DNA from: Entoloma clypeatum
Taxonomy: Eukaryota; Basidiomycota; Agaricomycetes; Agaricales; Entolomataceae
Length of the DNA: 19,463 nucleotides
Direction of reading: 5' to 3'
Assembly (NCBI GenBank): GCA_963565915.1
Contig: CAUXFO010000002.1
Coordinates: 1-19,463 of the forward strand
Part shown: positions 1 through 7,192 of the stretch, in pieces
Position numbering within the stretch: position 1 is the stretch's first letter
Layout: the number at the start of each line of letters is the position of its first letter
Notes under the pieces: model-generated
The model's database searches: none
What the model was told of the DNA's origin: nothing
What the model saw: only the letters and a program-made list of their open reading frames with translations
Translations under genes and position numbers: made by a program

Positions 1-904
1 TGGAGACCCTAATAGGTATAGGTAGGTAATGCAATGCTCCAGTGGGCCATAGGAAGTATCAGGAATACTACCTGAGGCCTCAATGTGAGTACACATATTT
101 TCGCTTTTATCACCCATTTCTGCTCATTCTATGGCTCATCAAGGTATCCATTTCTAGGATAATACTCATATAAAATAACATTGTAGGTACTATTGGACAG
201 ATCCTGGCTTAGGGCCCTCACTGGGAGGTATGTGCTCCTCCTCCCCCTTGATCGCATTTTTCCTTTCCCTATCGAGCATATCTCAAGGCACTACTCATTA
301 TCCACTTTAGAGGAACCACTAGATGATATATCCTGCGATTCAGAGCTGTGGGTGGTCTAGACAATAAGGAGTAAGTCTTCTTCTTCCAGTCCCTTCACAC
401 ATATCTACATACAGCTCTATACCCATGTCTAGGCTTTGCTCCCATGCTTCATTTATAGTCCAACACTTCCTTAGAACTACCCCAATCATTCTAAGGGCCT
501 CAAACAGTACATATGAACTGCTATCCTCCTCCCCACCCATAAGTGCGCTTTTTTGACCTCCTCCCTCCCTCCCCTCCCTATAATACATCTCCCTAATATT
601 CTACTGTAGTGATACATCATCCAAAGCCTTCCCAACTCATCCAGGGCTCCCCTATAGGTGCATAACAGAGGTACCTCATAGATCGCGAGATAAGTAACGG
701 AGATCAAGGAGGCAGATACCAAGTCTTACGAACAATCGGCAATTCCCCACATACCTGCAGGGACTGTAATCACAAGATACCGGAGGTCGAAATCATATAC
801 TTACCGTAGTGACAGGTCAACACACAACTTCGCTTGAAAGAGTTTCCATCACTCGATTGTGTCGATTACTTACATAGTATGTGTGATCGCAAAATATCAC
901 TTGG
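1..904. other. Left flank, no firmly supported gene
   Basis: This stretch precedes the recognisable pseudogene fragment. It holds C/T-rich low-complexity runs and two overlapping minus-strand reading frames described separately. On the minus strand around 740-805 there are consensus-like splice signals (a GTAAGT donor near 803 and TTACAG- and CTGCAG-type acceptors below it), so a decayed spliced gene is possible. I could not chain exons into a convincing protein. Confidence 0.4.
340..722 (-). CDS. Hypothetical minus-strand coding remnant, two overlapping frames
   Basis: Two minus-strand frames overlap here. The frame at 486-722 gives 78 residues and the frame at 340-588 gives 82. The upstream part of the first (motifs such as LISVTYLAIYE and GALDELGRLW) and the downstream part of the second (YVLFEALRMIG, WEQSLDMGIELYVDM) have protein-like composition, while the overlapping G/A-rich part does not. 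That is what two exons joined by an intron near 500-590 would look like, or one gene with an old frameshift. I recognise no family. The first frame has no good ATG, so the 5' end would lie further right, toward 740-800, where donor and acceptor signals occur. Chance open frames remain the main alternative. Confidence 0.22.
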
Positions 905-928
905 TATGTATGTACCCCGTCCGTTTTC
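905..928 (-). pseudogene. C-terminal tip of a degenerate gene copy, cut by the copia element
   Basis: On the minus strand this short piece continues the reading of the fragment at 6718-6852 once the copia element and one copy of TTTTC are removed. The joined stretch aligns with 15730-15760, for example ATGTA-CGTCC-ATC-GGG spaced identically, and the encoded P-D-x-x-x-T-x-Y-I pattern matches the parent protein. A TGA stop falls where the parent reads on (YIYSSGDN region), so the copy is dead. The match fades to the left of about 880. Confidence 0.5.
924..928. repeat. Target site duplication of copia element, left copy (TTTTC)
   Basis: TTTTC lies immediately before the 5' LTR, and an identical TTTTC follows the 3' LTR at 6713-6717. 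A 5 bp duplication is standard for LTR retrotransposon integrase, and it fixes both element ends. Confidence 0.92.
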
Positions 929-1238
929 TGTTGAAACTTTTCCCATCACGTAGATTAGATTAGATTAGATTACATCACGTGACCTTTACATATCTTCATT
1001 ACATACTTGTTTGGTTGGTACAAACAGTAGTACGGTATATAAGACCAGGAAACTGTCAATACCAACAAGTTGTCTCTTGACTCTTAACCGCCTCCATCGC
1101 TCTTACCAGCCTCAACCGCTCTCACCAGCCTCACCCTCTACAATCTATGTAAGTGGTCAGAATGGTATCGTAGAGTACTTCCACTGTAGCCGGTTGCTTC
1201 AGTACACTTGCGGCTAGCGCCCAGGTGGAACTTCAACA
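929..1238 (+). repeat. 5' LTR of copia element
   Basis: This is 310 bp, TG...CA, with a perfect 7 bp terminal inverted repeat (TGTTGAA/TTCAACA). Aligned by eye with 6403-6712 I find one difference: T at 1163 against C at 6637. Inside are four TAGAT units at 951-970 bracketed by two copies of CATCACGT (944-951 and 973-980), an E-box CACGTG at 976-981, a TATA box at 1036-1042 and a GTAAGT at 1149-1154. The 68-codon open frame inside it has no retroelement counterpart and I regard it as chance. Confidence 0.95.
1036..1042 (+). promoter_or_regulatory. TATA box of copia LTR (TATATAA)
   Basis: TATATAA sits 107 bp into the LTR, downstream of the TAGAT array and the E-box. By the usual spacing, transcription would start about 30 bp further on, making the U3/R border near 1070. 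The same box recurs at 6510-6516 in the 3' LTR. Confidence 0.6.
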
Positions 1239-1253
1239 GGTTATGGGCCCCGG
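1239..1253 (+). promoter_or_regulatory. Primer binding site for an initiator-tRNA-Met half molecule
   Basis: The 15 bases directly after the 5' LTR begin GGTTATGGGCCCC. Their complement, GGGGCCCATAACC, is the anticodon arm of initiator tRNA-Met with the CAT anticodon in place, not the 3' acceptor end. Drosophila copia has nearly the same site and is primed by a tRNA cleaved in the anticodon loop. I infer the same mechanism here. No TGG-starting, acceptor-type site is seen. Confidence 0.75.
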
Positions 1254-1599
1254 ATAGCAGAGGGACTTGGGAAACGCTGGCAACAGCGAGTACCTGCCCA
1301 CTCTACCCTGGTTGGCAAAGAACCGATCGAAAGATCTAGGTTCTGAGTCTTACTTCTTCACATATGAACCTGGGAACGTCATTACGACAAGTACCTGTCA
1401 TGAGGCGTCCCTAAGGGGATTGACATAGTACACTCCATGTGGAAACGTTGATCACACCTTATACGTTTCTGACATATAAAGGGTTTTCCCATGACCGCTA
1501 TTCCTGAAGGGAATATGTCATAAGGAATCATTCAATTGTTTTCTCGAATCATATTCATAACACATCACTGATTGGGAACCCCTTTTAGATTCATCTACA
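1254..1599 (+). other. Untranslated leader of copia element
   Basis: There is no credible reading frame between the primer site and the gag start. The leader holds two AGTACC hexamers (1289 and 1390). It ends in CACTGATTGGG...CCTTTTAG just before the gag ATG, which resembles a branch site plus 3' splice site. A packaging signal would be expected here but cannot be pinpointed by eye. Confidence 0.5.
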
Positions 1600-1902
1600 A
1601 TGTCTACCTCTCGCTCTGCTCTTGACACCATCGCCCCCTTTGACGGCATCGACTACCAAAGCTGGGCCGAGAGGGTGAAGTCCTATCTCCTCCATCAAGG
1701 AGTCTGGCGCATCGTCTCTGGCGACATCACACGTCCCGAGATCGCCGACTTCACCACTACGGTCTCCACTCCCAGTCCCACCGCCGCTGCTCCCCCTGTG
1801 TTGACTACCACGGTCGACCAACCCGGCTTCCGCAAGGAAGAAAAAAGCCTGGATCAGGGACGACGACGTAGCTCTCGGGGCGATACGCCTGAAGGTCTCT
1901 GA
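1600..1902 (+). pseudogene. gag: Copia Gag, N-terminal part, frameshifted
   Basis: The ATG at 1600 opens a 100-codon frame. Its first ~40 residues match the start of copia-type Gag (FDGIDYQSWAERVKSYLLHQGVW; compare the family pattern F-x-G-x-x-Y-x-x-W). Good homology stops at the run of six A at 1841-1846. Beyond it, the Gag continuation (WIRDDDVALGAIRL and onward) lies one base forward, in the frame of the long downstream ORF, while this frame runs into nonsense and stops at 1902. One extra A (or an equivalent indel) explains the break. The shift is +1 and lies about 80 codons into Gag, far from any Gag/Pol junction, so it looks like damage or a sequencing error, not programmed recoding. Confidence 0.8.
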
Positions 1903-2047
1903 GGCGATCAGACGCCACATCAAAGACAGCACCTCGGCACTTGACGCGTGGAAAACGCTAAAAGACACCTACTCCAAGGTATCCCCGGCTGTCATCTTCG
2001 GCGACTTCAAGGCCGCCGCCACCTACAAGCTATCTGGACGCGACCCC

Positions 2048-5000
2048 GTGCCTGAAATCGAACGCCTGGGGTCTCTTTTTGCCCGGCTCGCCGATTCGAA
2101 CTTCGTCGTCCCCGATCTGATGCAGGCAATGATCCTGGCCAATGCGATCCCTGACGCATGGTCCGCGCTCTCCACCGCTCTCTTCCAGGTGTACGACACC
2201 GATGATTTCACATGGCAGGCTGTCGCCGACAGCATCATCTCGGAGTACAGGCGCAAGTATTCGGTCGGGTCTACTCGTACGTCCAATGAGCAGGCCAAGA
2301 AAATTTCTGGGACAAAGCGAAAGGGGCAGGACCCCAAATGGGAAAAGCAGCAAAAGCCGAGTACCTCGCAGAACGATGCTGACGAGCAGCCTAACTCGGG
2401 CGACCCAAGTACCGCTTCTGAAAAGAAGAAGGGAAAAGGACGCTGGCGCAATCAGAAGAAAAGCGCCAACACTGCGGACAACGCGTCCGACCAGGTGGAA
2501 GAGACGGTTGAGTTCGTTGCTCCCGCCATCCACTCCCCTCCTCTTCCGGCACCATCCTTCACCACCGTCACTGGCCGCGGGAAAACGTTAAGTACCGCCC
2601 AGCCCGATTCTGCAAAAATGCAGTCGCTCCTGCAACGGATGAACCCGCCTCCTTCCCAGTACACCGGACTTCCATCTGGAAAGCCGTCCGTGTGGAAAAA
2701 GAATGACCATGTTCGCAAACTCGCGCGCGGCATTGGTGCTCGCCCCTCAGGGTCGAACCTTCGTATCTTGGATACCATCATCCCTGACATCGACGAAAGG
2801 CCGGCTAAACAGCGTCGCGTAGCCCCGTCGATAGAAGAATCGCTGAAGATGATGGATATCGACCAGGAACGGATGGGGCCGGAGCAATTTGAAGATGGGC
2901 TGATCGAACTTGACGGTTCGTCACATTCTCCTCTCAAACTTGACCAAATGGGAAACGCTAATAATCACGCACAGACGTTTGAATACATATTAGCTAGTAC
3001 CGATGCAGATAGTATAGATCTCTTTAGTGATGATCTGTACAAAAAATATATCAAACATTTCGCGTCCTGCACACACTGCAAAGAGAGAGAACGCGCTCAG
3101 TGGATCTTAGATTCCGGCGCATCATTACACTTTACCCATGAGTTTAAAGACTTCGCGTACTACAGGCCTCTCAAGGCTAAGCGATTTGTCCAAACAGCTG
3201 AAAAGGGAAAGAAACTGGAAATTCTCGGAGTTGGGGCCGTTCCAGTACGGCATACCCTAAATGGGGAAATAAAAACCCACCTTCTCCGACCTGTATTCTA
3301 CATTCCGGACATGGACACACGCCTATTGTCCCTAGGCGTCTTCCTTAATCACGGTTACAAAGTAGACGGAATGCGTGGAGAAATTAACATCTCCAAAGGC
3401 CAGAACAAAATACAGTTCTCACCTCACATTCTCGGACAAACCATTTATTGGTTAGACACTGAAATACGCCAAGACCAAATCCACACGATCTCTAGCGAAA
3501 TCACTGTTGAAACCTGGCACAAACGCCTTGGCCACCCAAATGACCAGGCGCTCAATAAGATTCCCACCAGTACCAAAGGAGTACCCAAAACGTTAGTACG
3601 TGAGAAATCACAGGAAAGCTGCACGGGGTGTCTAAAAGGGAAAATGCCGAATCAGTCTTACCCTAACTCGATGACAAGGGCTGTCAAACCCTTTGATTTG
3701 ATCCATTCGGACTTGAAGCAGATATCCACGGCATCGTACCACAAGTACAAATATTTCCTTACCTTTTTGGATGATTTTTCTTCCCATGTCTGGGTTGTCT
3801 TGCTTAGGAAAAAGTCAGGCGCCATCACGGCACTGAAACAATTCCTTGCGATGATCCAGAATCAATTCGCCGCCACCCCTAAAAAATGGCGGGTTGATGG
3901 AGGTGGAGAATTTGATGAATACAAGGATGTACTTGCCGATCATGGAATTCTGATCGACATCACACTCCCATATCAGCACCAGCAGAATGGTAGAGCAGAA
4001 CGGATAAATCGAACTCTGTGGGAAAAATCTCAGGCATTGCGTTTCGACGCATGTCTACCGCCGATGTGGTGGGAATTCTGTTTGGAACATGCAGCATTTC
4101 TATACAACAGAACCCCCATGCGGCGCCTTGAATGGAAAACCCCTTATTTCAGGGTGACCAATGAGATCCCCGACATGTCCAGCGTCAGAGTCTTCGGATG
4201 CCAAGCATATGTATATATCCCAAAAGAAAAACGCAGAAACTCCCTGGAGTCAAGATCTCGATTGATGATTTATCTCGGATCAAAACCAGGGGTCAAAGGA
4301 TACCGCTTCATGGATCCTGAGACCAACACGATTTTCATGGGCGGGAAAGCTATCTTTGATGAAAGCAAGTACCCTAGATGCCACATCGACCCCTTGCCAG
4401 AAAACCATCCAGAAATGGAAAACCCAGAGCCGGCTGATGAGTTTGAGGATCTCATCCCCGGTAGCAATGACGACGATAGTCACAACGAAATACCTCATGA
4501 CCCAGTTCCCATTGAACAGGATCAACCCGAATCAGACAACGAACTGCCTGCCAATGAGCCTGATGACGAACCGCGAGTACCCACTCCGGAACCCGAGCAA
4601 GTACCAGATCGACCGATCAGGGAACGACGAGTTCGGAAGATGCCAGGAAGCATCTATGGGGAAGACACTCCAGCGTCTGATCTTGAAAAATTAGATCGAA
4701 GACGGAGATTGGGCAGTCAAACGGCATGGATGAATGACCTCCTGATGGAGGCGATATCAGCCCAAGTTGGCATCGTTGAAATGTCCCATAAAGACATATA
4801 CCCTCTTCCAAATAAAGAAGACTGGTATGCGGCTGAACGTAAAGAGCTAGACATGCTCAAACGCCGCGGGGTGATCACGGAGCTAGTACCCCTGCCTGCA
4901 GGGAGGAAAGCTCTAAGGAACAAATGGGTTTATAACGAAAAATCCGATGGGCGTCTGAAAGCGCGCCTTGTCGCAAAAGGCTTCTCGCAGGTGGAAGGGA

Positions 5001-6322
5001 TCGACTTTGATCAGATCTTCTCACCAGTCGTAAGATATGAAACCGTCCGACTAATACTGGCATTGACAGCCCTTGAAGGGTGGTTCATGACACTGTTGGA
5101 CGTCTCATCAGCCTTCCTCTACGGAACGCTCCGCGAAGTCATTTACATGCGACAGCCTGAGGGCTACATAGTAAAAGGGAAAGAACACCTCGTGTACCAA
5201 CTATTCAAAGCTCTATATGGACTCAAGCAGGCCGCATTAGCCTGGTGGAGGGAACTTGATTCCTCCATGAAAAAGCTCGGCTTTGTCCGGCTTCACTCCG
5301 ATGCGGGAGTTTTCATTCACAAAAGTACCAACGGGGAAATTGTAATCGCCGTCATCTATGTCGACGACTCTGCTTTTCTCGGCACAAACTGGGAATACAC
5401 GCTAGAGAAGAAGAAGGCCTTCATGGCAACATGGGAATGTAGGGACCTAGGGCACCTTGTGCCTGATGGGGAACCGAAAGAATTTCTCTCTATCCAAATA
5501 AGGCAACGTGGGAAACGTATCTTCATCGATCAAGTACCTTACCTTGAGAAAATACTCGAACGAATGGGGATGAGCGAATCTAACGCCACCCATACCCCAC
5601 TTCCTACGGGCTACAAACCCATGATGTCCAAAGATGAACCCAATGCAGAACTTCGATCAAAGTACCAATCCGTCATCGGATCACTTCTATATCTGATGAT
5701 TGGAACGAGGCCAGACATCTGCTTTGCCGTGATTAAAATGTTGCAGTTTTCCGCAAATCCCACCAAACGCCATTTAGAAGTGGCTAGGGATATTTGCAGG
5801 TATCTGAAGGCGACAAAAAATTACGCAATCATGTATGATGGCGACTCAGGGAAAGGAATCTATGCATTCACAGACTCCGACTGGGCGTCAGATGAAAACA
5901 CGAGGAGGTCTACCACTGGCTTCTTCATATCACTGGCGTCTGGAGCAGTAACATGGGTATCATCGGCGCAAAAGACCATCGCCCTCTCTTCCACAGAAGC
6001 AGAGTATATGGCGTTATCAGATTGCAGTCGCGCAGCAACATGGCTGAGAAGCATGCTTGCCGAACTTGGAATGCAGATCGGATCAGTACCGATCTATGGA
6101 GATAACAACGGCTCCGTCTTTATCGCATCCAACCCTGTAACCGAGAAACGATCCAAGCACATTGACGTGCGGTTCCACTTCGTCAGAGAAAAAGTCTCCG
6201 AAGGAATAATTACAGTTGAATTCATTGAAGGAGTGAACAACCCTGCAGATCTTTTAACTAAGAATCTGGGGAAAATCCTCTTTTCCAAGTTTATCCCGTA
6301 CTTCGGATTGATAAAAAACTAG
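2048..6322 (+). CDS. pol: Copia Gag-Pol polyprotein (Gag remainder, protease, integrase, RT, RNase H)
   Basis: The 1424-codon frame counts from the ATG at 2048, but homologous Gag sequence in the same frame begins near 1841, so this ATG is internal. Residues ~1-300 are the rest of Gag, basic and polar, with no CCHC knuckle. The protease motif WILDSGAS is at 352-359 (catalytic D355). The integrase zinc region has WHKRLGH at 490-496 and CTGC at 525-528, and the core triad is D555, D617 and E651. Reverse transcriptase spans ~935-1180 with YVDD at 1104-1107. RNase H spans ~1270-1410, with D1276 in TDSDWA, then STEAEY, GDNNG and NPADLLTK. The stop is TAG at 6320-6322. All catalytic residues I can check are present, so apart from the upstream frameshift Pol appears functional. 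The polyprotein would make a cDNA copy in virus-like particles and integrate it. Confidence 0.93.
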   Translation: MPEIERLGSLFARLADSNFVVPDLMQAMILANAIPDAWSALSTALFQVYDTDDFTWQAVADSIISEYRRKYSVGSTRTSNEQAKKISGTKRKGQDPKWEKQQKPSTSQNDADEQPNSGDPSTASEKKKGKGRWRNQKKSANTADNASDQVEETVEFVAPAIHSPPLPAPSFTTVTGRGKTLSTAQPDSAKMQSLLQRMNPPPSQYTGLPSGKPSVWKKNDHVRKLARGIGARPSGSNLRILDTIIPDIDERPAKQRRVAPSIEESLKMMDIDQERMGPEQFEDGLIELDGSSHSPLKLDQMGNANNHAQTFEYILASTDADSIDLFSDDLYKKYIKHFASCTHCKERERAQWILDSGASLHFTHEFKDFAYYRPLKAKRFVQTAEKGKKLEILGVGAVPVRHTLNGEIKTHLLRPVFYIPDMDTRLLSLGVFLNHGYKVDGMRGEINISKGQNKIQFSPHILGQTIYWLDTEIRQDQIHTISSEITVETWHKRLGHPNDQALNKIPTSTKGVPKTLVREKSQESCTGCLKGKMPNQSYPNSMTRAVKPFDLIHSDLKQISTASYHKYKYFLTFLDDFSSHVWVVLLRKKSGAITALKQFLAMIQNQFAATPKKWRVDGGGEFDEYKDVLADHGILIDITLPYQHQQNGRAERINRTLWEKSQALRFDACLPPMWWEFCLEHAAFLYNRTPMRRLEWKTPYFRVTNEIPDMSSVRVFGCQAYVYIPKEKRRNSLESRSRLMIYLGSKPGVKGYRFMDPETNTIFMGGKAIFDESKYPRCHIDPLPENHPEMENPEPADEFEDLIPGSNDDDSHNEIPHDPVPIEQDQPESDNELPANEPDDEPRVPTPEPEQVPDRPIRERRVRKMPGSIYGEDTPASDLEKLDRRRRLGSQTAWMNDLLMEAISAQVGIVEMSHKDIYPLPNKEDWYAAERKELDMLKRRGVITELVPLPAGRKALRNKWVYNEKSDGRLKARLVAKGFSQVEGIDFDQIFSPVVRYETVRLILALTALEGWFMTLLDVSSAFLYGTLREVIYMRQPEGYIVKGKEHLVYQLFKALYGLKQAALAWWRELDSSMKKLGFVRLHSDAGVFIHKSTNGEIVIAVIYVDDSAFLGTNWEYTLEKKKAFMATWECRDLGHLVPDGEPKEFLSIQIRQRGKRIFIDQVPYLEKILERMGMSESNATHTPLPTGYKPMMSKDEPNAELRSKYQSVIGSLLYLMIGTRPDICFAVIKMLQFSANPTKRHLEVARDICRYLKATKNYAIMYDGDSGKGIYAFTDSDWASDENTRRSTTGFFISLASGAVTWVSSAQKTIALSSTEAEYMALSDCSRAATWLRSMLAELGMQIGSVPIYGDNNGSVFIASNPVTEKRSKHIDVRFHFVREKVSEGIITVEFIEGVNNPADLLTKNLGKILFSKFIPYFGLIKN

Positions 6323-6338
6323 GCGAAACAAAAGTACC

Positions 6339-6352
6339 TATATATATATATA
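6339..6352. repeat. (AT)n microsatellite
   Basis: About seven TA units lie just after the Pol stop and before the polypurine tract. It is a simple repeat inside the element's 3' untranslated part. Confidence 0.8.
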
Positions 6353-6395
6353 TGTGGGAAAAAGTAAGATGTATTTAGAAGTATGTACTAAATAT

Positions 6396-6402
6396 GGGGG
6401 GG
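6396..6402 (+). promoter_or_regulatory. Polypurine tract of copia element (G7)
   Basis: Seven consecutive G directly abut the 3' LTR. This is the expected place for the RNase H-resistant primer of plus-strand cDNA synthesis. Confidence 0.8.
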
Positions 6403-6712
6403 TGTTGAAACTTTTCCCATCACGTAGATTAGATTAGATTAGATTACATCACGTGACCTTTACATATCTTCATTACATACTTGTTTGGTTGGTACAAACA
6501 GTAGTACGGTATATAAGACCAGGAAACTGTCAATACCAACAAGTTGTCTCTTGACTCTTAACCGCCTCCATCGCTCTTACCAGCCTCAACCGCTCTCACC
6601 AGCCTCACCCTCTACAATCTATGTAAGTGGTCAGAACGGTATCGTAGAGTACTTCCACTGTAGCCGGTTGCTTCAGTACACTTGCGGCTAGCGCCCAGGT
6701 GGAACTTCAACA
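6403..6712 (+). repeat. 3' LTR of copia element
   Basis: A 310 bp match to 929-1238 with one substitution (C at 6637). It ends TTCAACA and is followed by the TTTTC duplication at 6713-6717. Confidence 0.95.
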
Positions 6713-6717
6713 TTTTC
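6713..6717. repeat. Target site duplication of copia element, right copy (TTTTC)
   Basis: An exact match to 924-928, directly after the CA end of the 3' LTR. Confidence 0.92.
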
Positions 6718-6852
6718 TATCTGGGAAAGGGTTTGTTTACTGGTTTCGTTCAAGGAATTTGACTGGGATATCCTGCTGGTACTACTCTTGGCCGTCTCGA
6801 AGCCGACAGGTCTGCCAGTGGTGTGCATATATACAGTTCAAGCGGGTTTGCG
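6718..6852 (-). pseudogene. Degenerate paralogue of the gene at 15662-16351, C-terminal part
   Basis: This strip between the copia and DNA transposon insertions aligns on the minus strand with 15750-15875. It has the pattern PV-x-F-x-x-x-K (PVGFETAK here, PVRFQASK in the parent), then YQQ followed by PVK. The nucleotide match is clear at CTGCTGGTAC and at TGACAGG/CGACAGG. PVGFETAK and YQQDIPVKF lie in different frames, so there is at least one frameshift, and the continuation at 905-928 meets a stop. I judge it an old, inactivated copy. The AT-rich ATATATAC near 6827 has no counterpart in the parent. Confidence 0.65.
6845..6852. repeat. Probable 8 bp target duplication of the DNA transposon, left copy (GGTTTGCG)
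   Basis: GGTTTGCG occurs here and again at 13601-13608, just outside the two ends of the inverted-repeat element. Eight bases is the target duplication size typical of hAT-type transposases. The paralogous sequence at 15860-15900 reads on across this point as if the element were absent, which supports the placement. Confidence 0.6.
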
Positions 6853-6892
6853 GAGGTATCCCTGTAGCCTCTTTATAATGTTTCCCAGGAAT
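6853..6892. mobile_element. Non-autonomous DNA transposon (MITE-like), left end
   Basis: These 40 bp, joined to 13048 onward, restore the left terminal inverted repeat. From 6859, the 60-base left end (TCCCTGTAG... then ...CATGATAATGTGG after the gypsy element is removed) matches the reverse complement of 13536-13595 at about 54 of 60 positions. The gypsy element was inserted 34 bases into this repeat. No transposase coding is present, so mobility would depend on another copy's enzyme. Confidence 0.75.
6888..6892. repeat. Target site duplication of gypsy element, left copy (GGAAT)
   Basis: GGAAT lies directly before the gypsy 5' LTR and is repeated at 13043-13047. In the opposite inverted repeat of the DNA transposon the corresponding site has a single GGAAT, which confirms that the duplication arose at gypsy insertion. 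Confidence 0.93.
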
Positions 6893-7180
6893 TGTTATGA
6901 TCGTATTTTCACTTTTCACTTTATCTTATCTTATCTCGATCTTATCTTATCTACATCATATCGTACATGAGGACATCTTATCATTATCGCGCAACATGAC
7001 GCTGCCACAACGCAGCCTCATGGAATTTACATATATAAGTAGAGTACTTTCACTTGTATTCGATAGCTTGTTCTCTTGAGATTCCCGCTGGGTCTCTGGG
7101 CAATTCAGTTCACTTCACATTTTCCACTTCGTTCTTAAGTTTGGGCTCGCGACGTCGTTTGACCTAGCGTCGCCTCAACA
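6893..7180 (+). repeat. 5' LTR of gypsy element
   Basis: This is 288 bp, TGTT...AACA, matching 12755-13042 with no difference by eye. The upstream third holds repeated CTTATC (6921-6951), giving several GATA-type sites on the minus strand. A TATATAA box is at 7032-7038. The predicted transcript start near 7065 begins AGCTTGTTCT, which is complementary to the primer site just past the LTR. Confidence 0.96.
7032..7038 (+). promoter_or_regulatory. TATA box of gypsy LTR (TATATAA)
   Basis: TATATAA is 139 bp into the LTR. The segment complementary to the primer site begins 33 bases downstream, the usual distance to a transcription start, so the two observations support each other. Confidence 0.65.
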
Positions 7181-7182
7181 GA

Positions 7183-7192
7183 AGAACAAGCT
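7183..7192 (+). promoter_or_regulatory. Self-priming primer binding site of gypsy element
   Basis: AGAACAAGCT, two bases after the 5' LTR, is the exact reverse complement of AGCTTGTTCT at 7065-7074, where the TATA spacing predicts the mRNA 5' end. In Tf1 of fission yeast and related chromoviruses the folded-back 5' end of the mRNA primes first-strand synthesis without a tRNA. No TGG-starting, tRNA-acceptor-type site follows this LTR. I infer self-priming. Confidence 0.68.

Larger units (their letters stand above)
929..6712 (+). mobile_element. Ty1/copia LTR retrotransposon, complete, with a Gag frameshift
   Basis: A complete element of 5784 bp with 310 bp LTRs at 929-1238 and 6403-6712, both bounded by TGTTGAA...TTCAACA and flanked by TTTTC. 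The domain order is Gag, aspartic protease, integrase, reverse transcriptase, RNase H. Integrase before reverse transcriptase defines the Ty1/copia (Pseudoviridae-type) group. Internal landmarks are a half-tRNA primer site at 1239, a leader to 1599, a broken gag start at 1600, the main frame to 6322, an (AT)n run at about 6339-6352 and a G7 polypurine tract at 6396-6402. The LTRs differ at a single base, so insertion was recent. The element interrupts an old gene copy. The one-base shift in gag means this copy is probably not autonomous unless the shift is a sequencing error. Confidence 0.95.

Noticed and set aside
1011..1217. 68-codon open frame inside the copia LTR, repeated at 6485-6691
   Set aside because: It lies across the TATA box and expected transcript start, has no retroelement counterpart, and its repetition only reflects LTR duplication.
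1841..1846. Programmed frameshifting at the A6 run of copia gag
   Set aside because: The shift needed is +1, while an A run favours -1, and the site is inside Gag rather than at a Gag/Pol border. A mutation or read error is simpler.
6897..7079. 60-codon open frame in the gypsy LTR, repeated at 12759-12941
   Set aside because: It is composed largely of translated CTTATC repeats and promoter sequence. I regard it as chance.
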